Assembly: GCF_902686445.1 (NCBI RefSeq)
Contig: NC_062225.1
Coordinates: 90,570,581-90,634,580, forward strand
Length of the DNA stretch: 64,000 nt
From: Sciurus carolinensis
Taxonomy: Eukaryota; Chordata; Mammalia; Rodentia; Sciuridae
Direction of reading: 5' to 3'
Below are positions 24,556-35,360 of this stretch, in pieces. The notes beneath the pieces are model-generated. The model was not told where the DNA came from. It was given only the letters and a program-made list of their open reading frames with translations, and did not search any database. Both the position numbers and the translations under genes were made by a program. Numbering within the stretch: the stretch's first letter is position 1; the number at the start of each line of letters is the position of its first letter.

Positions 24556-24997
24556 AAGGCAGGGAGGCTGAGTAAGTCCAGGTCTGGCATCTTCTCCAAC
24601 CTCCAAGTGGCCAGTACACTTTCTGAGTGGCCTCATGGAATAGGGAAGCCATCTCCAGGGGCCACCCTGGGCCACCACTCTTAGACCAGTGTTTAGACCT
24701 CCTATTGCCTGAGCGTCCTAATGAAGGAGCAGCCAGAGACCCAACTAAACACGCCTTAGTTACTGAAGGGACAATCAATTAAGAGCTAGTAGTCCAAAGA
24801 GAAGGCTTACTATCTGTGTTCCTCCAACAGGAACACCACCGTCCCATCCCAGTAGCCTCAGGGTTTCCTTAGAGTCTTTTGTCCTTTTCTCTGTGGCCAT
24901 GGGAGTGTCTGTTCCTCCTTGGCTGCGGATTGCCTGGCCCAGTCAGCAGCTGCAGGGCCTCAGGGAGGGGGAGAGTCTGCTCTTGCCCCCGAGTTCT

Positions 24998-25035
24998 CCT
25001 TGATGTCCTCCTTGGTCCTTGATGTCCTCCTTGGT
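24998..25035 (+). repeat. 19-bp perfect tandem duplication
   Basis: 'ccttgatgtcctccttggt' occurs twice with no mismatch or spacer (24998-25016 and 25017-25035). Confidence 0.9.
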
Positions 25036-25234
25036 GTTTCTAGACACAGTGAGCTCGTGATTCTCTGACTCATGCCACAGCCGTTCCTCGATCTCAGTGT
25101 GTCCTCTCTGGTGTCCAGGATCTAGTCCCCTCTTTCCCATCTTTGCCAACACAGAAATGTGACTCTCACCTGTCACTATGTGATTGTTCTTTTAAAATAG
25201 TGGATTTACTTTTAATTAATGCAAATAACATTTG

Positions 25235-25286
25235 TTTAAAATGCATTCATGGTATGATTGCTTAAAATGCATTCATGTTATGATTA
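25235..25286 (+). repeat. 26-bp tandem duplication
   Basis: Two copies of a unit built on 'taaaatgcattcatg' (25235-25260 and 25261-25286) differ at only a few positions, including g/t in 'catggtatg' versus 'catgttatg'. Confidence 0.85.
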
Positions 25287-26391
25287 TTTTAGTTTCTTAC
25301 CTACTCTAGCACCATAAAATGTGTCTAAATATCACCTACCAAGTGACTTGAACGCTTATTTAAAGCACTTACACCCACTGATTGTGTTCCTATACCATAA
25401 GTTCCTGGAGGGAGAGCATATGTGTCTCGTAAATGATCTTTGAATGTTGTAAGAAAGTGAGAAGGAAGGAGAAGAGAAGAAGGAATGGAGATGGGAGGAA
25501 AGGCAGAGACTGGGCTCCTGGTCACTGGTCTTCATTACTTCATCGCCCTGTGGAATCTCCTTGGTGGTTCCCTCCCTCTGGCCTAAGCCATGGAGCTTGC
25601 TGTTGAATAACAGCAAGTGTTTCCCGTCACGGCCTGTCTTTATGGATACAGTCAGCACTCGCAGTATTCAAAGACAGATTGGTCATGCAGAAGCCAAGTG
25701 TTTGCTGACAGCTCATTAGTCCCAGATGCTCAAACTGTTAGGCATTCTACTTGGTGCTCCCTCCCAGACTTGTACCAAGGCACAGTTTTTGTAAACATCA
25801 AACAGCTTAGAGCAGCTATGGTGGAGCCATGACAAATATTGTTTGGTTTTGTGAAGATTTAAAATGAAAATCATGGTCTCTATGACTCAGCCTAGGTCTG
25901 CAGCTTTGTCAGATACACATTCATGGGATTCTGCCCAGGTCCTGACACTTTGAAACTGAAGGAGGCGCCCAAGCTGGTAGTCACACATTCAACTGTCGCC
26001 ATCTTTTTTTAAAGGATCCAGATGCAAAAAAAGGACACACAGCTTCAGGGAAGGATGCAGTGTAGGTTTGTTTTCTGTACTTAGCTCCAGACTTTCCTCC
26101 TTTCAAATTCAGACTCGTGTTTCTCATCCCTCTGGACTCTTCTGTCCTTCATTAGACTGCAGTATCTTTTCTCCCACAGCAGTTTTTTCTGAAACTCAAT
26201 AGTTCTAATTTTTGATGCGTGTCCTTTGGTACTAGATGGTTCCATTACTTTTATATGACATGGCACTTTGATATTTACGAAATTTGGACTTGTGTTTGGT
26301 TCCACAGAAAACTGATTTTGAGTTGGACAGATGTGTGGGCAGGAGATTTGGAGAAAAGCACTCAGAAAAATCATTATGATTAGGACTAATT

Positions 26392-26794
26392 AACAGACCA
26401 GTCAGTTTTGCACTCCTGTGACCAAAATACTTGACAAGAACAACTTAGAAGATGACAAGTTTATTTTGGCTCATGTGTTCAGAGTTTCAGTCCATGGTTA
26501 GGCCCACTCCTCTCCTCTGGGCCTGAGGTGAGGTGACATCACAGTGGAGTGGTGGAACAGAATGCTGCTGTGCTCAAGGTGCAAGGAGAAGAGGGAGAAG
26601 AGGTAAGAGGCCACAGGGAAGATAAACCCATCTTCAACCACACAACACCCATGTGTAGTTGCCACCCAGTTAGTGCATTAAAACTAGTATGGACTAATTA
26701 GGTTACAGCTCTCATAATTTAATTGTTTTACCTCTGAATATTTCTGCTTTAACACAGGAGTTTTGGGGGGACACTTCATTTCTTTATGATAACA
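26392..26794 (-). mobile_element. MaLR 3' LTR (sciurid type)
   Basis: Antisense LTR with landmarks 'cactcctgtgaccaaaatac', 'gcctgaggtgaggtg', 'cacccagttagtgcattaaa', 'ctctcataatttaattg', 'gggggacacttc' and the terminal 'ataaca', the complement of the 'tgttat' start. It flanks the internal region at 26795-28333 and is paired with the LTR at 28334. The two LTRs are visibly diverged from each other, so insertion is old. Confidence 0.8.
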
Positions 26795-28333
26795 TTCTGT
26801 CCCTGGCCTCCATGAGCTCATGTCCTATGTCACAATGTAAAATTCTTTGTTCTATCACCAGGAGTCCCATAATATTAAGTTTCAGCATTTCCCACAAATC
26901 CAAGTACAAAGTCTTTTCTGAGACTTGAGGCAAACTCTAGTCTGTGAGCCTCTGCAAAAATCAAAACCAAGTTATAAGTATACAGAATATAGTGACATAG
27001 AGTAGACATTCCCATTCCAAAGTGAGTAATAGGGTCAAAGAAAGAAGGGATGGGACCAAAATAGAACCTAAACCCAGTTAGCCAAATATTTCCTGTCGTC
27101 CTACCTCCCACACCTGGGGCACATGGTGTCAGAATGTTTTCTCCAAGGGCTTGAACAGTGCCATCCATCTGGAGCTGAGGGCAGAGCTCATGGCCTCTCT
27201 AACAGCCTGGCTCTCCCTGTTGATAGCAGCTTTCCCCAGCATGGTCCAGTTCATGTTATTGGCATCTACTAATCTGGGGTGGGGTTTGTTTCCATTGTAG
27301 TTTTGACTTCCTTCTCATAGTTTCATGGAAAGTCCTCTCAGGGGCAGCACACAGGATTTCCAATCCTGCTCTGCTTTATTTAGCCTCCTAGGACTTCCTT
27401 TCACATCTTGGTGGACACTTCCATGACCACTTAACTCCAGCATCCTGCATTTCTGCAGAGCCAGCACTATGTAAATGATGCCAAGTTCTGCTGTGAGCTC
27501 CAACAATAATCAGGTCACTTTGGACCAATTCAGCAAAGGCCTCTGAGTGCCTCGGTGATTGAAAACAAATCCTGGAGAAAAACTTTTTAGTCCCCCTGTG
27601 AGAACAGGGTGCCCCCAAGGTCTCTTAAATGAGTTTTCACTTCTATATTCTTAAGTCTATAATGGGTGTGGTCTTGAAAATTCCTTAAATACCCTCAAGG
27701 CATCTGTCCTGCTGCCTCTGTACAAAGTACTTAGCATCCTATTGTCTGTGTACAAAGTACTTAGCATCTCTTTAGTGTCTATAATCTCTTCAACTATCCA
27801 AATGCCCTGGCTTCAATTTTACATACATTTTCATGGTCAAACAGCAAGTTAAAAAAGTGTTTCAGCTATTTTTCTGCTTTCAGTTCTCACATTAAACTTG
27901 ACTCAAAGCTAATAGCAATATGCATGTCACAGTCTGAATTTTGTGCTGCCTTGAATGAAATTTCCTTTGTCAGATTAATTAATCCATCACCTTTAATTCT
28001 GGCCTCACAGAAATTCTCAGGGAATGGGCAAAATATAAGCACGTTATTTTTCAGAACATAACAAGAATGGTCTGTCGTCCAATTTTTACTAGAATCCTCA
28101 TTCTCCCCCAAAACTCATGAGTATAGCCTTTACTGATATAGTTATATCAGCATTCTTGTCTACTGAGTTCCCACCAGAATTGCCCATTCACCTCTGTTGC
28201 AACATTCTAAAGCTTCTCACGACTCTTCTCCAAACTCTCAATAACATCCCCCACAAACCAATTGTGAAGGCTTCTGAACCACATTGTCAGGTTGATCAGA
28301 GTAATAACCCCATTGGTACCTGGTATCAATTTA
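26795..28333 (-). mobile_element. MaLR (THE1/MST-like) internal region, non-coding
   Basis: The order of landmarks follows the THE1-type internal region read in antisense. Next to the 3' LTR come 'ctgtccctggcctccatgag' and 'cccacaaatccaagtacaaa'. Further in come 'gagacttgaggcaaactcta', a long middle, then 'cagaacataacaagaatggt', and next to the 5' LTR 'attggtacctggtatcaatt'. It is shorter than complete internal regions and has no long open frame, as is usual for non-autonomous MaLRs. A 20-bp near-identical word pair ('tacaaagtacttagcatc') recurs about 30 bp apart at 27717-27768. Confidence 0.7.
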
Positions 28334-28755
28334 TGCACTAGTAAACATTGAATAATGGCAACCAAAATATCCCAACAGGAAAAAATTAGAGAGGAAAAGT
28401 TTATCTTGGTTCATGGTTTCAGAGATTCAGCCCATGGTTGGCCAGTCCCATTGCTCTGGGCCTAAGGCACAGCAAAACTTCATGTGGCAGGGGCATGGTG
28501 GAGGAGTGCTGTTTTGCTTGTGGTGGCCGGGAAGCAGAGAGTGAAAGGGGAAGGGCCACAGGGACGATGAACCCATACTGGGCACACCCTCCTGACCCTT
28601 CCTCCAGTCGTGCCCCACCCACTACAGCTGACCGCCAGTAAGTCCATTCAGACTGGGATGGAGCAATTAGGCCACAGCTCTCGGGGTATAATCAGTTTAC
28701 TTCTGAAAATGTCTGCATCAACCCAGGTGCTTTGGGGAAACAAATCCTGCACTGA
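28334..28755 (-). mobile_element. MaLR 5' LTR (sciurid type)
   Basis: Same element type and orientation as 26392-26794: 'ttggttcatggtttcagaga', 'cccatggttggccagtccca', 'ttgctctgggcctaagg', 'atggtggaggagtgctg', 'cattcagactgggatgg'. It completes an LTR-internal-LTR unit of about 2.36 kb. Both ends are too worn to prove a 5-bp target duplication. Confidence 0.75.
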
Positions 28756-29373
28756 GGGGCAGTGCAGACCTCAGTTAATGATCCCAGGAGCTATGGAAGC
28801 AGAATGGCCCGGAGATTTGTCCTGAATCAAAGCAAAGGAAGAGGCATCTGTACCCTGCAGCATCAGTTATGGAAGACAACCAACTCCACAGCATAGTTTT
28901 GACCCTGGTGGAGAGAGTCCCTTCCAAAAAGAGGCAATTTGTGAACATGTCTTACCTGTCAGGTCACTTGTGAGTTGCCAATCCTGGCGGGAGTTGGGGA
29001 AAATGAAAGCCCTTGTCTTGGAGGTAGATCTGGAAGGCATACCGCAGCATCCCATGCATTGCATTAGCATATCCAGGCAATTAGAGGAGGATAACAAAAT
29101 TAATCGCATGTTATCAAGGCAAGACCTCAGACTGCAGAAGATCGCATGTGGTCATTACTCCCTGCTGGGTCACACACCTGTGCAAGAACTATGCAGGTCT
29201 TCAATTTAGATTCTGAGTCAAAAACCCAGTGCCGTATAGGCAGTTTCACATACAATTTGGGGAGAAAGAAAGGGACACAGAGAGTAAACTCAGGAAAACT
29301 GAAGAGTTGGAGACATCTCTTAGTTTGATGCCACATTTAAAGTATCTATCAGTCCAACAAGGAAGAAAATTTT
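28756..29373. other. Single-copy spacer between two MaLR elements
   Basis: No gene, promoter or named repeat recognised. Frames of 60-80 codons are chance. Confidence 0.5.
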
Positions 29374-29804
29374 TGTTATGGTTTGGGTGTGAGGTGTCTC
29401 CCAAAAGCTCATGCATGAGACAATACAAAAAGTTTCGGAGGAGAAATGACTGGGTGGTAAGAGTCTAACCCAACCAGTGATCGAGATTAACCATATAGCA
29501 ACTAAGTGTTAGGTGTGGCTGGGGGAGGTGGGAATTGGGCATGGCTTTGGGGTGCATATTTGTATCTGGCGAGTGGAGACTCTGTCTCCTGATAACCTGT
29601 GAGCTGCTCCCTCTGCCACACTCTTTTACCATGATGTTCAGCCTCACCTTGAGCCCTGAAGAATAGAGCCTGCTATCCATAGATTGAGACTTCTGAAACC
29701 ATAAACACCCAAATAAACTTTTCCTCCTAAAATTGTTCTGGTCAGATCACAGCAGCAAAAAAAAAAAAAAAAAAAAAAAAAGCTAACCAAAGCTAACCAA
29801 AACA
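29374..29804 (+). mobile_element. MaLR solo LTR (sciurid type), with expanded A run
   Basis: Starts 'tgttatggtttgggtgtgag', continues 'ctcccaaaagctcatgcatg', 'gctgggggaggtgggaattg', 'tgatgttcagcctcaccttg', 'gactgagac'-like 'attgagacttctgaaacc', 'caaataaacttttcctcc' (polyadenylation signal region) and ends near 'accaaaaca'. Near the end a short A stretch has grown to 25 A (29757-29781), followed by two copies of 'agctaaccaa' (29781-29800). Confidence 0.85.
29757..29781 (+). repeat. Poly(A) run of 25
   Basis: Uninterrupted A25 inside the 3' end of the MaLR LTR. It is not a retrotransposon tail, because LTR elements do not insert with one. Confidence 0.9.
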
Positions 29805-30489
29805 GTATTGAAAGTAAACTGGAAGAATTGAGAAGAAATTCACTTGTGCAACGCAGGCAGTCGAATGGAAAGAGCTTGCCACTTCACATCCCTGATCCAA
29901 AGCTAAGTTTGCACAGAAAGAAAGGGCCTTGATCAGCTAGAACTCACCAACCAAATAAGAGCCATTAAGTCTCTGAACTCCACAGATGCTGGAAATCTCA
30001 GGTACGTGCAGGAATGATAGGCCTGAGAGGAGTAGCATGGAGCTGGTGACAGATACTTCCAAATGGGCTCTTTTCTCTTCCTATGGTGCTTGGGACACCT
30101 ACTGATTCCATTCCACTCAGGAACTGTTTCAAGGCTTGGAACAGAAAAGGAAATTTTATGAAAAACAGGACAGAAGAATGGCTATCCTCTGAGCATCTGC
30201 TTCTCAACTCCAGCATCCCCTACTTTCAAGTGGCTCCTGAGGACAAAGAGGAGCAAGGACTCCAGGAAAGGTTCACTCGCAGGGGCTTCTGTGTCAGGCC
30301 CCCACCTGCACAGCCCTTCCACGCTTTGGAGCAGGGAGGACTCGTGGCAGGACTGGGCACCTCCTTCCTCCCAGCCTCGCGTCCTGGGCAGGCTGCCCAA
30401 GAGTCTGAGGCAAACGTCAGCTCACAGGGACAAAGGGTGAGACCCCGAGGGAGCAGATGTCGCAGAAAAACAAAAACAACCACAATGAA
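29805..30489. other. Single-copy non-coding spacer
   Basis: No named repeat. The longest frame is 137 codons (30083-30496, plus), overlapped by frames on the other strand and not recognised. Confidence 0.5.
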
Positions 30490-31254
30490 CAATTAGTTGA
30501 ATGTTCTCTGACAGATGTGGCATGATCTGAAAGGAGATAGATTAGGAATTGTAAATTGGTTAATTGTCAGGGAGAACCGTTTTTATCTGAAGCAGGAGCA
30601 AATTGTTATAAACTAAGAAAAGGTGATGATATGTATGAAAAGTATAGTAAAGACATTGATAGAAATGTTTATGAGAAAGTGGTAAAACCAGCAAAAAGTC
30701 AGGAAATTGGAAAATATTTTCTAAAACCAGAGAGTGAAAAAAAGAGAAGAAAGAACAACAAAAATACATAAATGAAAAATTAAAGTACATGCAGAAAAAT
30801 TAAAAATGCCAAAAAACCCCCACAAAACCTGTCCAAATGGCACTCCAGAAGGACAAAAACATTGAAGAGGAAGATGTTAACATGAATGACCAAAGTCATC
30901 CAAGGACTACAGGAAAATCCCAGACCTTTTATTGAGAATATTTATATAATACCAATAGGATAAATAAGAATACAAAAAGAAATAAGAATTGCAGATTATC
31001 AAAGTAGTGGAGGGAGAGCAACCCAATGTAAAAATCAGAGTGTTCTAAGATATTTGGTGTTTTTAACAGATACACATACATAGCCCTGCAGAATTTGAAG
31101 GGGAATTTACTTTGGTCTTAGTAATGAAAAATTAGCTATGGAAAAACAAATATGGGTCATATGATTTTAAATCAAAATGTATAGTGGAATTTCTCCAAAG
31201 GAAGATAATGAATAAATAAATTAATATACAATGTATAATATGCATTACATATAA
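30490..31254 (+). repeat. A-rich DNA, probably degenerate L1-derived
   Basis: Strong A bias on the plus strand, many 'gaaaa' and 'aataaat' words, and continuity with the L1M segments that follow suggest decayed LINE-1 sequence. I cannot align it to a specific L1 segment. Confidence 0.35.
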
Positions 31255-31445
31255 CCAGTTTGATTTTGTTCCAAACAATCTTTCGGGGACATTCCATCTT
31301 CAGCGTTACATTAATAAAATAAGGAAGAAAATATGTGAACATTTCAATCAATGCAGAAGAATTTGAGAAAATTCAGCAGTCACTCAGGGTAAACTGAAGG
31401 TAGAACTCAGTGCAATAAGAAAAGAAAAACACAGAAAAATGTAAT
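31255..31445 (+). mobile_element. L1M ORF2 fragment (reverse transcriptase region)
   Basis: 'ttacattaataaaataagga', 'gtgaacatttcaatcaatgc', 'agaagaatttgagaaaattc' parallels the L1 ORF2 stretch ('ccatattaataaaatgaa', 'atctcaatagatgcagaaaaagcatttgacaaaattc'). Broken by stops and indels, so inactive. Confidence 0.7.
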
Positions 31446-31790
31446 CTGAGGAAATGTAGTATGTCCATATGATAGAATAGTACTCAACCATGAAAAGGAA
31501 CAAATTGCCAGAATGCATAACATATTAAATAAGAAACCAGATGTAAAAAGTGCTTGCTATATGATTTCATTACTATGAAATTGTAAAAGTGATTAAGACC
31601 ATCTATGGTAATGGAAAGTAGATTAGTGGTAGTGTGGGATTGAAAGAGAAGGGGATTTCTGTCTTGATTGTTGCTATGGTTGCAAGAATGTATAAAATTT
31701 TCAATACTCGCTGAACTAGTCAACTATAGTGATTAATTTTTATGACATATAATTATACACTAATAAAATCAACATATTAAAATGGTAGGC
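31446..31790 (+). mobile_element. L1M 3' UTR
   Basis: 'gtatgtccatatgatagaat', 'agtactcaaccatgaaaagg', 'tatatgatttcattactatg', 'gaaagtagattagtggtagt', 'ttgttgctatggttgcaaga', 'tagtgattaatttttatgac', 'ataattatacactaataaa'. This is the L1M 3' UTR order ('tggaatactattcagccataaaaa' to 'gaattatatctcaataaa'). The jump from mid-ORF2 directly to the 3' UTR at about 31445 shows an internal deletion. Confidence 0.75.
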
Positions 31791-32220
31791 AGAGAAAAAT
31801 ACATTCATGTCATTTCTATGAAAACTCTCCAGAGACACAGAAAGTTTGAATGTGAGTAGACAAAATAACACACTTCAAATTCAAATCAAAAGAAATCAAG
31901 AGTGAGAATTTAAAATAGTCTAAATAAGGTTTAAGGCAAAAAATATGTATATATAGAAGCAATAATAAAATATTAGCTTCCTGAATAAAGCTGTATAAAA
32001 CAAAAATGATCAAATACAGTTTATTCACAAATAAGACATTTTAACATCAAAGAATTTTGCCAATATATTTATAGATTAGTAGAGTAAATGACAAAAGAGT
32101 ATGTAAAGATCTCAGGAGAGGCACAAGAAAGGATTTAATAGGGTTCAGCCTTTACATGTACGAAAATAACAAGTGAAGACTAGAACAAAAGAAACCATCT
32201 GTGCAAATCCTAACCTTCTA
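31791..32220. repeat. A-rich DNA of uncertain, possibly L1, origin
   Basis: Continues the A-rich bias past the L1M 3' end ('aaggtttaaggcaaaaaata', 'gatcaaatacagtttattca'). Possibly another L1 piece, but no secure alignment. Confidence 0.3.
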
Positions 32221-33522
32221 TGCAAAAACCCTATGTCAACTCTCGCGTGCAATGTGAGACTTTAGGAGCTCTTGTTTCAAAATAGTAAGCAAGACTAAGG
32301 TAACCGCTCTGACCTGTGCCGTTCAATGTAGTGCAGGGGACTGGCGTTTAAGAGAAACTAGAGATCATTTTAAAGGAATTCTTAGCAAGCACATTCAGGT
32401 TTGAATATCACACTCTCCCCCCACACACAGGCTTTCTGACTATTTTATAAGTCCTTCCTGGCACTTCAGGATTTTGTGGAGGGCTTTGAAATGAGTCTGA
32501 TTTCCTTTCTATGTGACTCCAGTGTTTAGTTTTTATGTCCAGAAACAGTTTCTCATTCTGAACTCCGGCCTCTCCCCAGACGTCGCCCTGGGCCCTCCAG
32601 ATCCGTGTTCCTGCACCGTGGATTGGAAGTTTCTAAGTACTTGAAAATTTGGGGGTTTTGATTTGTTTTATATTAATTGCTTTTCAGTTTATTTGGTTCT
32701 TATTTAGAGATGCCATGTGATCGTATATGGGATTTCTTAATCTCTTATTATCATCATTTAAATCTTTGTAAGGACCTTTCACAATAGTACTGCTCTCTTT
32801 GCTCCTGACTGTCTACCACGTGCCTCTCCAGGTTTCTGCTGTGCATAAGCTCCTCTTGCAGCTATGTGGGAACATGTCTATTTGTTGTGTTGTTGACTCC
32901 TGCCGCCTTTCCCTGTCCCCCTTTTCCCACAGAGCTGGTAGCCAGAAAGGAAACGGGGCGCTGTCGGATCCTGACTGTGTCCTCTTCCTGCAGAAGCACA
33001 GCTCTGGAGGAGAGCGGCTCAGGCAGAGGCTTCCAGCTCCAGCTAGGGCTGTCAGCAAGAAGGGGCAGCCTGCACGGAACAGAGACCCAGTCTGGTGGGG
33101 ACTTGGAGAGAAGAAGCAGGTGAACGTTTCCAGAGAGGTTCATTAGGAAGCCCTTCGCCAGCGTCATAAAAACTCATTCTTCATAAAACTGTGCAAGCCT
33201 AATTAACCAGAATTGGGATTCCGGTCCTGGAAGAATCGAGAACAATGCTGACACTTGTAAATCCTTTGGGCGTTGAAAGAGGCTTTTAAAAATACTGTTA
33301 AAATGAGAAATAAAACCTTGGGCAGGGACCAGCCGGCTGCTGTGAGAGGAGGACTTAGGGAAACTCCTGCTAACGTGGATCCACACACGGTCATCTCGGG
33401 AAAGGTCTGGCGAATCCCAGTTCAGTGTATATTTTAATAAAAAATTATAGCTCCCCAACAGACGCCAAGTAAACGCTCCCACCCGGGAGGAAGAAGCACA
33501 CTTGGACTGGCAGAATGAGCAT

Positions 33523-33536
33523 GTTGCCATGACAAC
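33523..33536. promoter_or_regulatory. RFX X-box motif
   Basis: 'gttgccatgacaac' fits the bipartite X-box (GTTGCC, then GACAAC as the imperfect inverted half), one change from the perfect palindrome GTTGCCATGGCAAC. RFX factors bind such sites in ciliary-gene promoters and enhancers and in MHC class II promoters. It sits at the edge of a repeat-free block. Occupancy is unknown. Confidence 0.5.
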
Positions 33537-34224
33537 CAGGCGCATTTACTGGATGGTTGGATTTAGCCCCGTCCAGTGCTCCCAGACGCGGTGGTTGGAG
33601 CTGAAATTCTGGAGACCTGCCTCCTGTCTCTGGCCTCTAAACTCCTGGAAATGAGGTTACTGTGATCTGCATAGTGTGACTGAGAGAGTCGCTTTGTCCA
33701 CCTGAACCCTGGGGTCTGCTTCCGTAGAGACAAACCTCAACATGCACCTGGAGGCCTCTGGAGAACCTTGCATCCCCACCACTGTGCCAGGCAGCCCGAG
33801 CCTCTGCAGCCCTGGCTTGTCTGCAAGGCCTGAGGAGTCTGGCCCAGCACGCACCGAGACTTGAAATGGTCTTCGTCCTTGAGTGTTTGCTTACAGTATT
33901 GAACAATTACCAGTATTGGTAAAAAACATAGGAAAGTCATGCTCCAACTTTTGGTGGTGAATATTTTGTTATTGCGTTGAAGAAACATCACATTTAAGAA
34001 GACCCTAAAGATCTGTATTCACAAATCTGGATCAGCCACACAGATCTCATATGAGGATAATAGGAAACATCAGGGCATTGGTGGAAAACATCTCATTTAC
34101 TTGCCAAACACCACTCTGCACGGCCACTCCAGTGGTAGCTGTTATCCAGAGGGCCTAGAGCAGCGCACAGCAATGGCCGTCTCTCAAAGTGGAGTTTGGA
34201 CGAAAAGGTGGAGTCTCACTTCAC

Positions 34225-34315
34225 GTGCATGTGCTACTGAATCCAGACCTAGATTTGAACTCAGTTCTTTTACTTCCACAGGCAGGATGTTCACATTCTG
34301 TGCTACAGTCTTCTG
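34225..34315 (+). repeat. Possible MIR 3' fragment
   Basis: 'gaatccagacctagatttga' followed by 'actcagttcttttacttcca' and 'cattctgtgctacag' resembles the MIR end ('gaacccaggtctgactcc...tgctcttaacc'). Confidence 0.45.
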
Positions 34316-34512
34316 AGGGCTCTTGGTTAATTATGCTTTCTTTTTCTTTTTTTAATGAGACTAAGTTATTGGCTTGTTTCTTTCCTCTTCCAAGCTGGTA
34401 ACTGACAACTCCTGTGTGACAGACAGTAACCTGGAAATGTGCTTCTCTTAAAGCGTCAGGCATGATGGCAAGAAGTTCATGGCTCAGACGGATCTGAATT
34501 TCAGCTGGGCAC

Positions 34513-34635
34513 TGCCACGGCCTGAATTGTGTCCACAGCAAGTGAAGCCCTAGCCTCCTGCACCTGAGAGCGTGCTCTTGAGTCCGTTCTAATTCAGTCT
34601 GATCTGTGTGCTTATCAAAAGAGGAAACCAAAAGA
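34513..34635 (+). mobile_element. MLT1C-like LTR, 5' fragment
   Basis: 'tgccacggcctgaattgtgt', 'acctgagagcgtgctcttga' and 'gtgtgcttatcaaaagagga' parallel the first third of MLT1C. The match stops where the antisense MaLR LTR begins, so it was either truncated or interrupted. Confidence 0.5.
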
Positions 34636-34922
34636 GGTGAGGCAGACCATGGTGGTGGCAGCAAAGCAACTCAGGACACGGCAGCAGGAGGCAGAGACAG
34701 AGTGACACTCACAAGGGACAAAACGTGTACCTCAAAGGCAGACCCCCGGTGACCGACCTCCTCCAACCACACCCGACCTGCCTACGGTCACCACCCTGTT
34801 AACCCACATCAGGGATTAATGCACCGATTCGCTTGCAGCTATCATAATGGAATCACTTCACCCTGAGCCTTCTCTCGTCTGGCGTCTGTGCTTCTGGAGA
34901 CCCCTCCTTCTGAGCCACATCA
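34636..34922 (-). mobile_element. MaLR LTR fragment (sciurid type)
   Basis: Antisense landmarks 'gaggcagaccatggtggtgg', 'ggaggcagagacagagtgac', 'ccgacctcctccaaccacac', 'cacatcagggattaatgcac', then 'ctgtgcttctggagacccct'. Co-linear with the complete LTR at 58034-58470 but lacking its first part. Confidence 0.65.
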
Positions 34923-35019
34923 GCAGCTTTCTTTTTGCCACAAACATCTTAGGAGAAAGTAAATATGCGCGTCATTTCCCAGGGCAGCTCCAGCGCACAT
35001 GCGACGTCCTGGCCAGCGT

Positions 35020-35360
35020 GCTAGTCAGCTCTCTAGAGCTACAATGAAATACTGATAAATGACTTACTTTGGATAATCATTCAAGATTGCATGAGTTCAT
35101 TGCTTTAGGCCTTTGGTGGGGTGCTGGGCAGAATGGCAGGGAGCGAGCCTGGCAGGGCAAACTGTTCACCTCCTGGCCAGGAAGTTAGAGGGCGAGAGGA
35201 AGAGGAGGGGTTTGGACCCCGTGCTCCCTTTGAAGGGCATGTCCCGGTGACCTCAGGACTTTCTGTGAGGCCCTGCCTCCTGATGCTCCCCGGGTCCTTC
35301 CAGAAGTGCTGTCCTGGCACGGAGCCATTAGCACGTGGATATTTGGGGAACACAGCAGCG
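35020..35360 (-). mobile_element. MaLR LTR (related subtype)
   Basis: Begins 'tagtcagctctctagagcta', then 'ttgctttaggcctttggtgg', 'ctgttcacctcctggccagg', 'tttgaagggcatgtcccggt', 'gaggccctgcctcctgatgc', ending near 'ggatatttggggaacacagc'. Same layout as the other antisense LTRs with different middle words, so a sister subtype. Confidence 0.65.

Larger units (their letters stand above)
24556..26391. other. Single-copy non-coding stretch with two short tandem duplications
   Basis: No gene recognised. 25190-25330 is AT-rich. An antioxidant-response-like 'atgactcagc' occurs at 25882-25891, which could be chance. Confidence 0.5.
32221..34512. other. Single-copy stretch with candidate regulatory block
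   Basis: No gene recognised. 33130-33545 is repeat-free, holds a strong RFX X-box and keeps isolated CpGs. 33700-33900 is GC-rich with chance frames. Confidence 0.5.

Noticed and set aside
25882..25891. Antioxidant-response/MARE-like motif 'atgactcagc'
   Set aside because: A 10-bp degenerate match is expected by chance in 64 kb, and there is no supporting context.
27717..27768. Direct repeat 'tacaaagtacttagcatc' as a possible CRISPR-like or regulatory array
   Set aside because: Only two copies, inside MaLR internal sequence of a mammalian genome. A local duplication is sufficient.
26795..28333. Possible coding endogenous retrovirus (gag/pol)
   Set aside because: No frame above about 97 codons. 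Landmarks fit a non-autonomous MaLR internal region without functional genes.
31255..31790. Possible active LINE-1
   Set aside because: ORF2 text is short, broken and joined directly to the 3' UTR. No ORF1 or 5' UTR.
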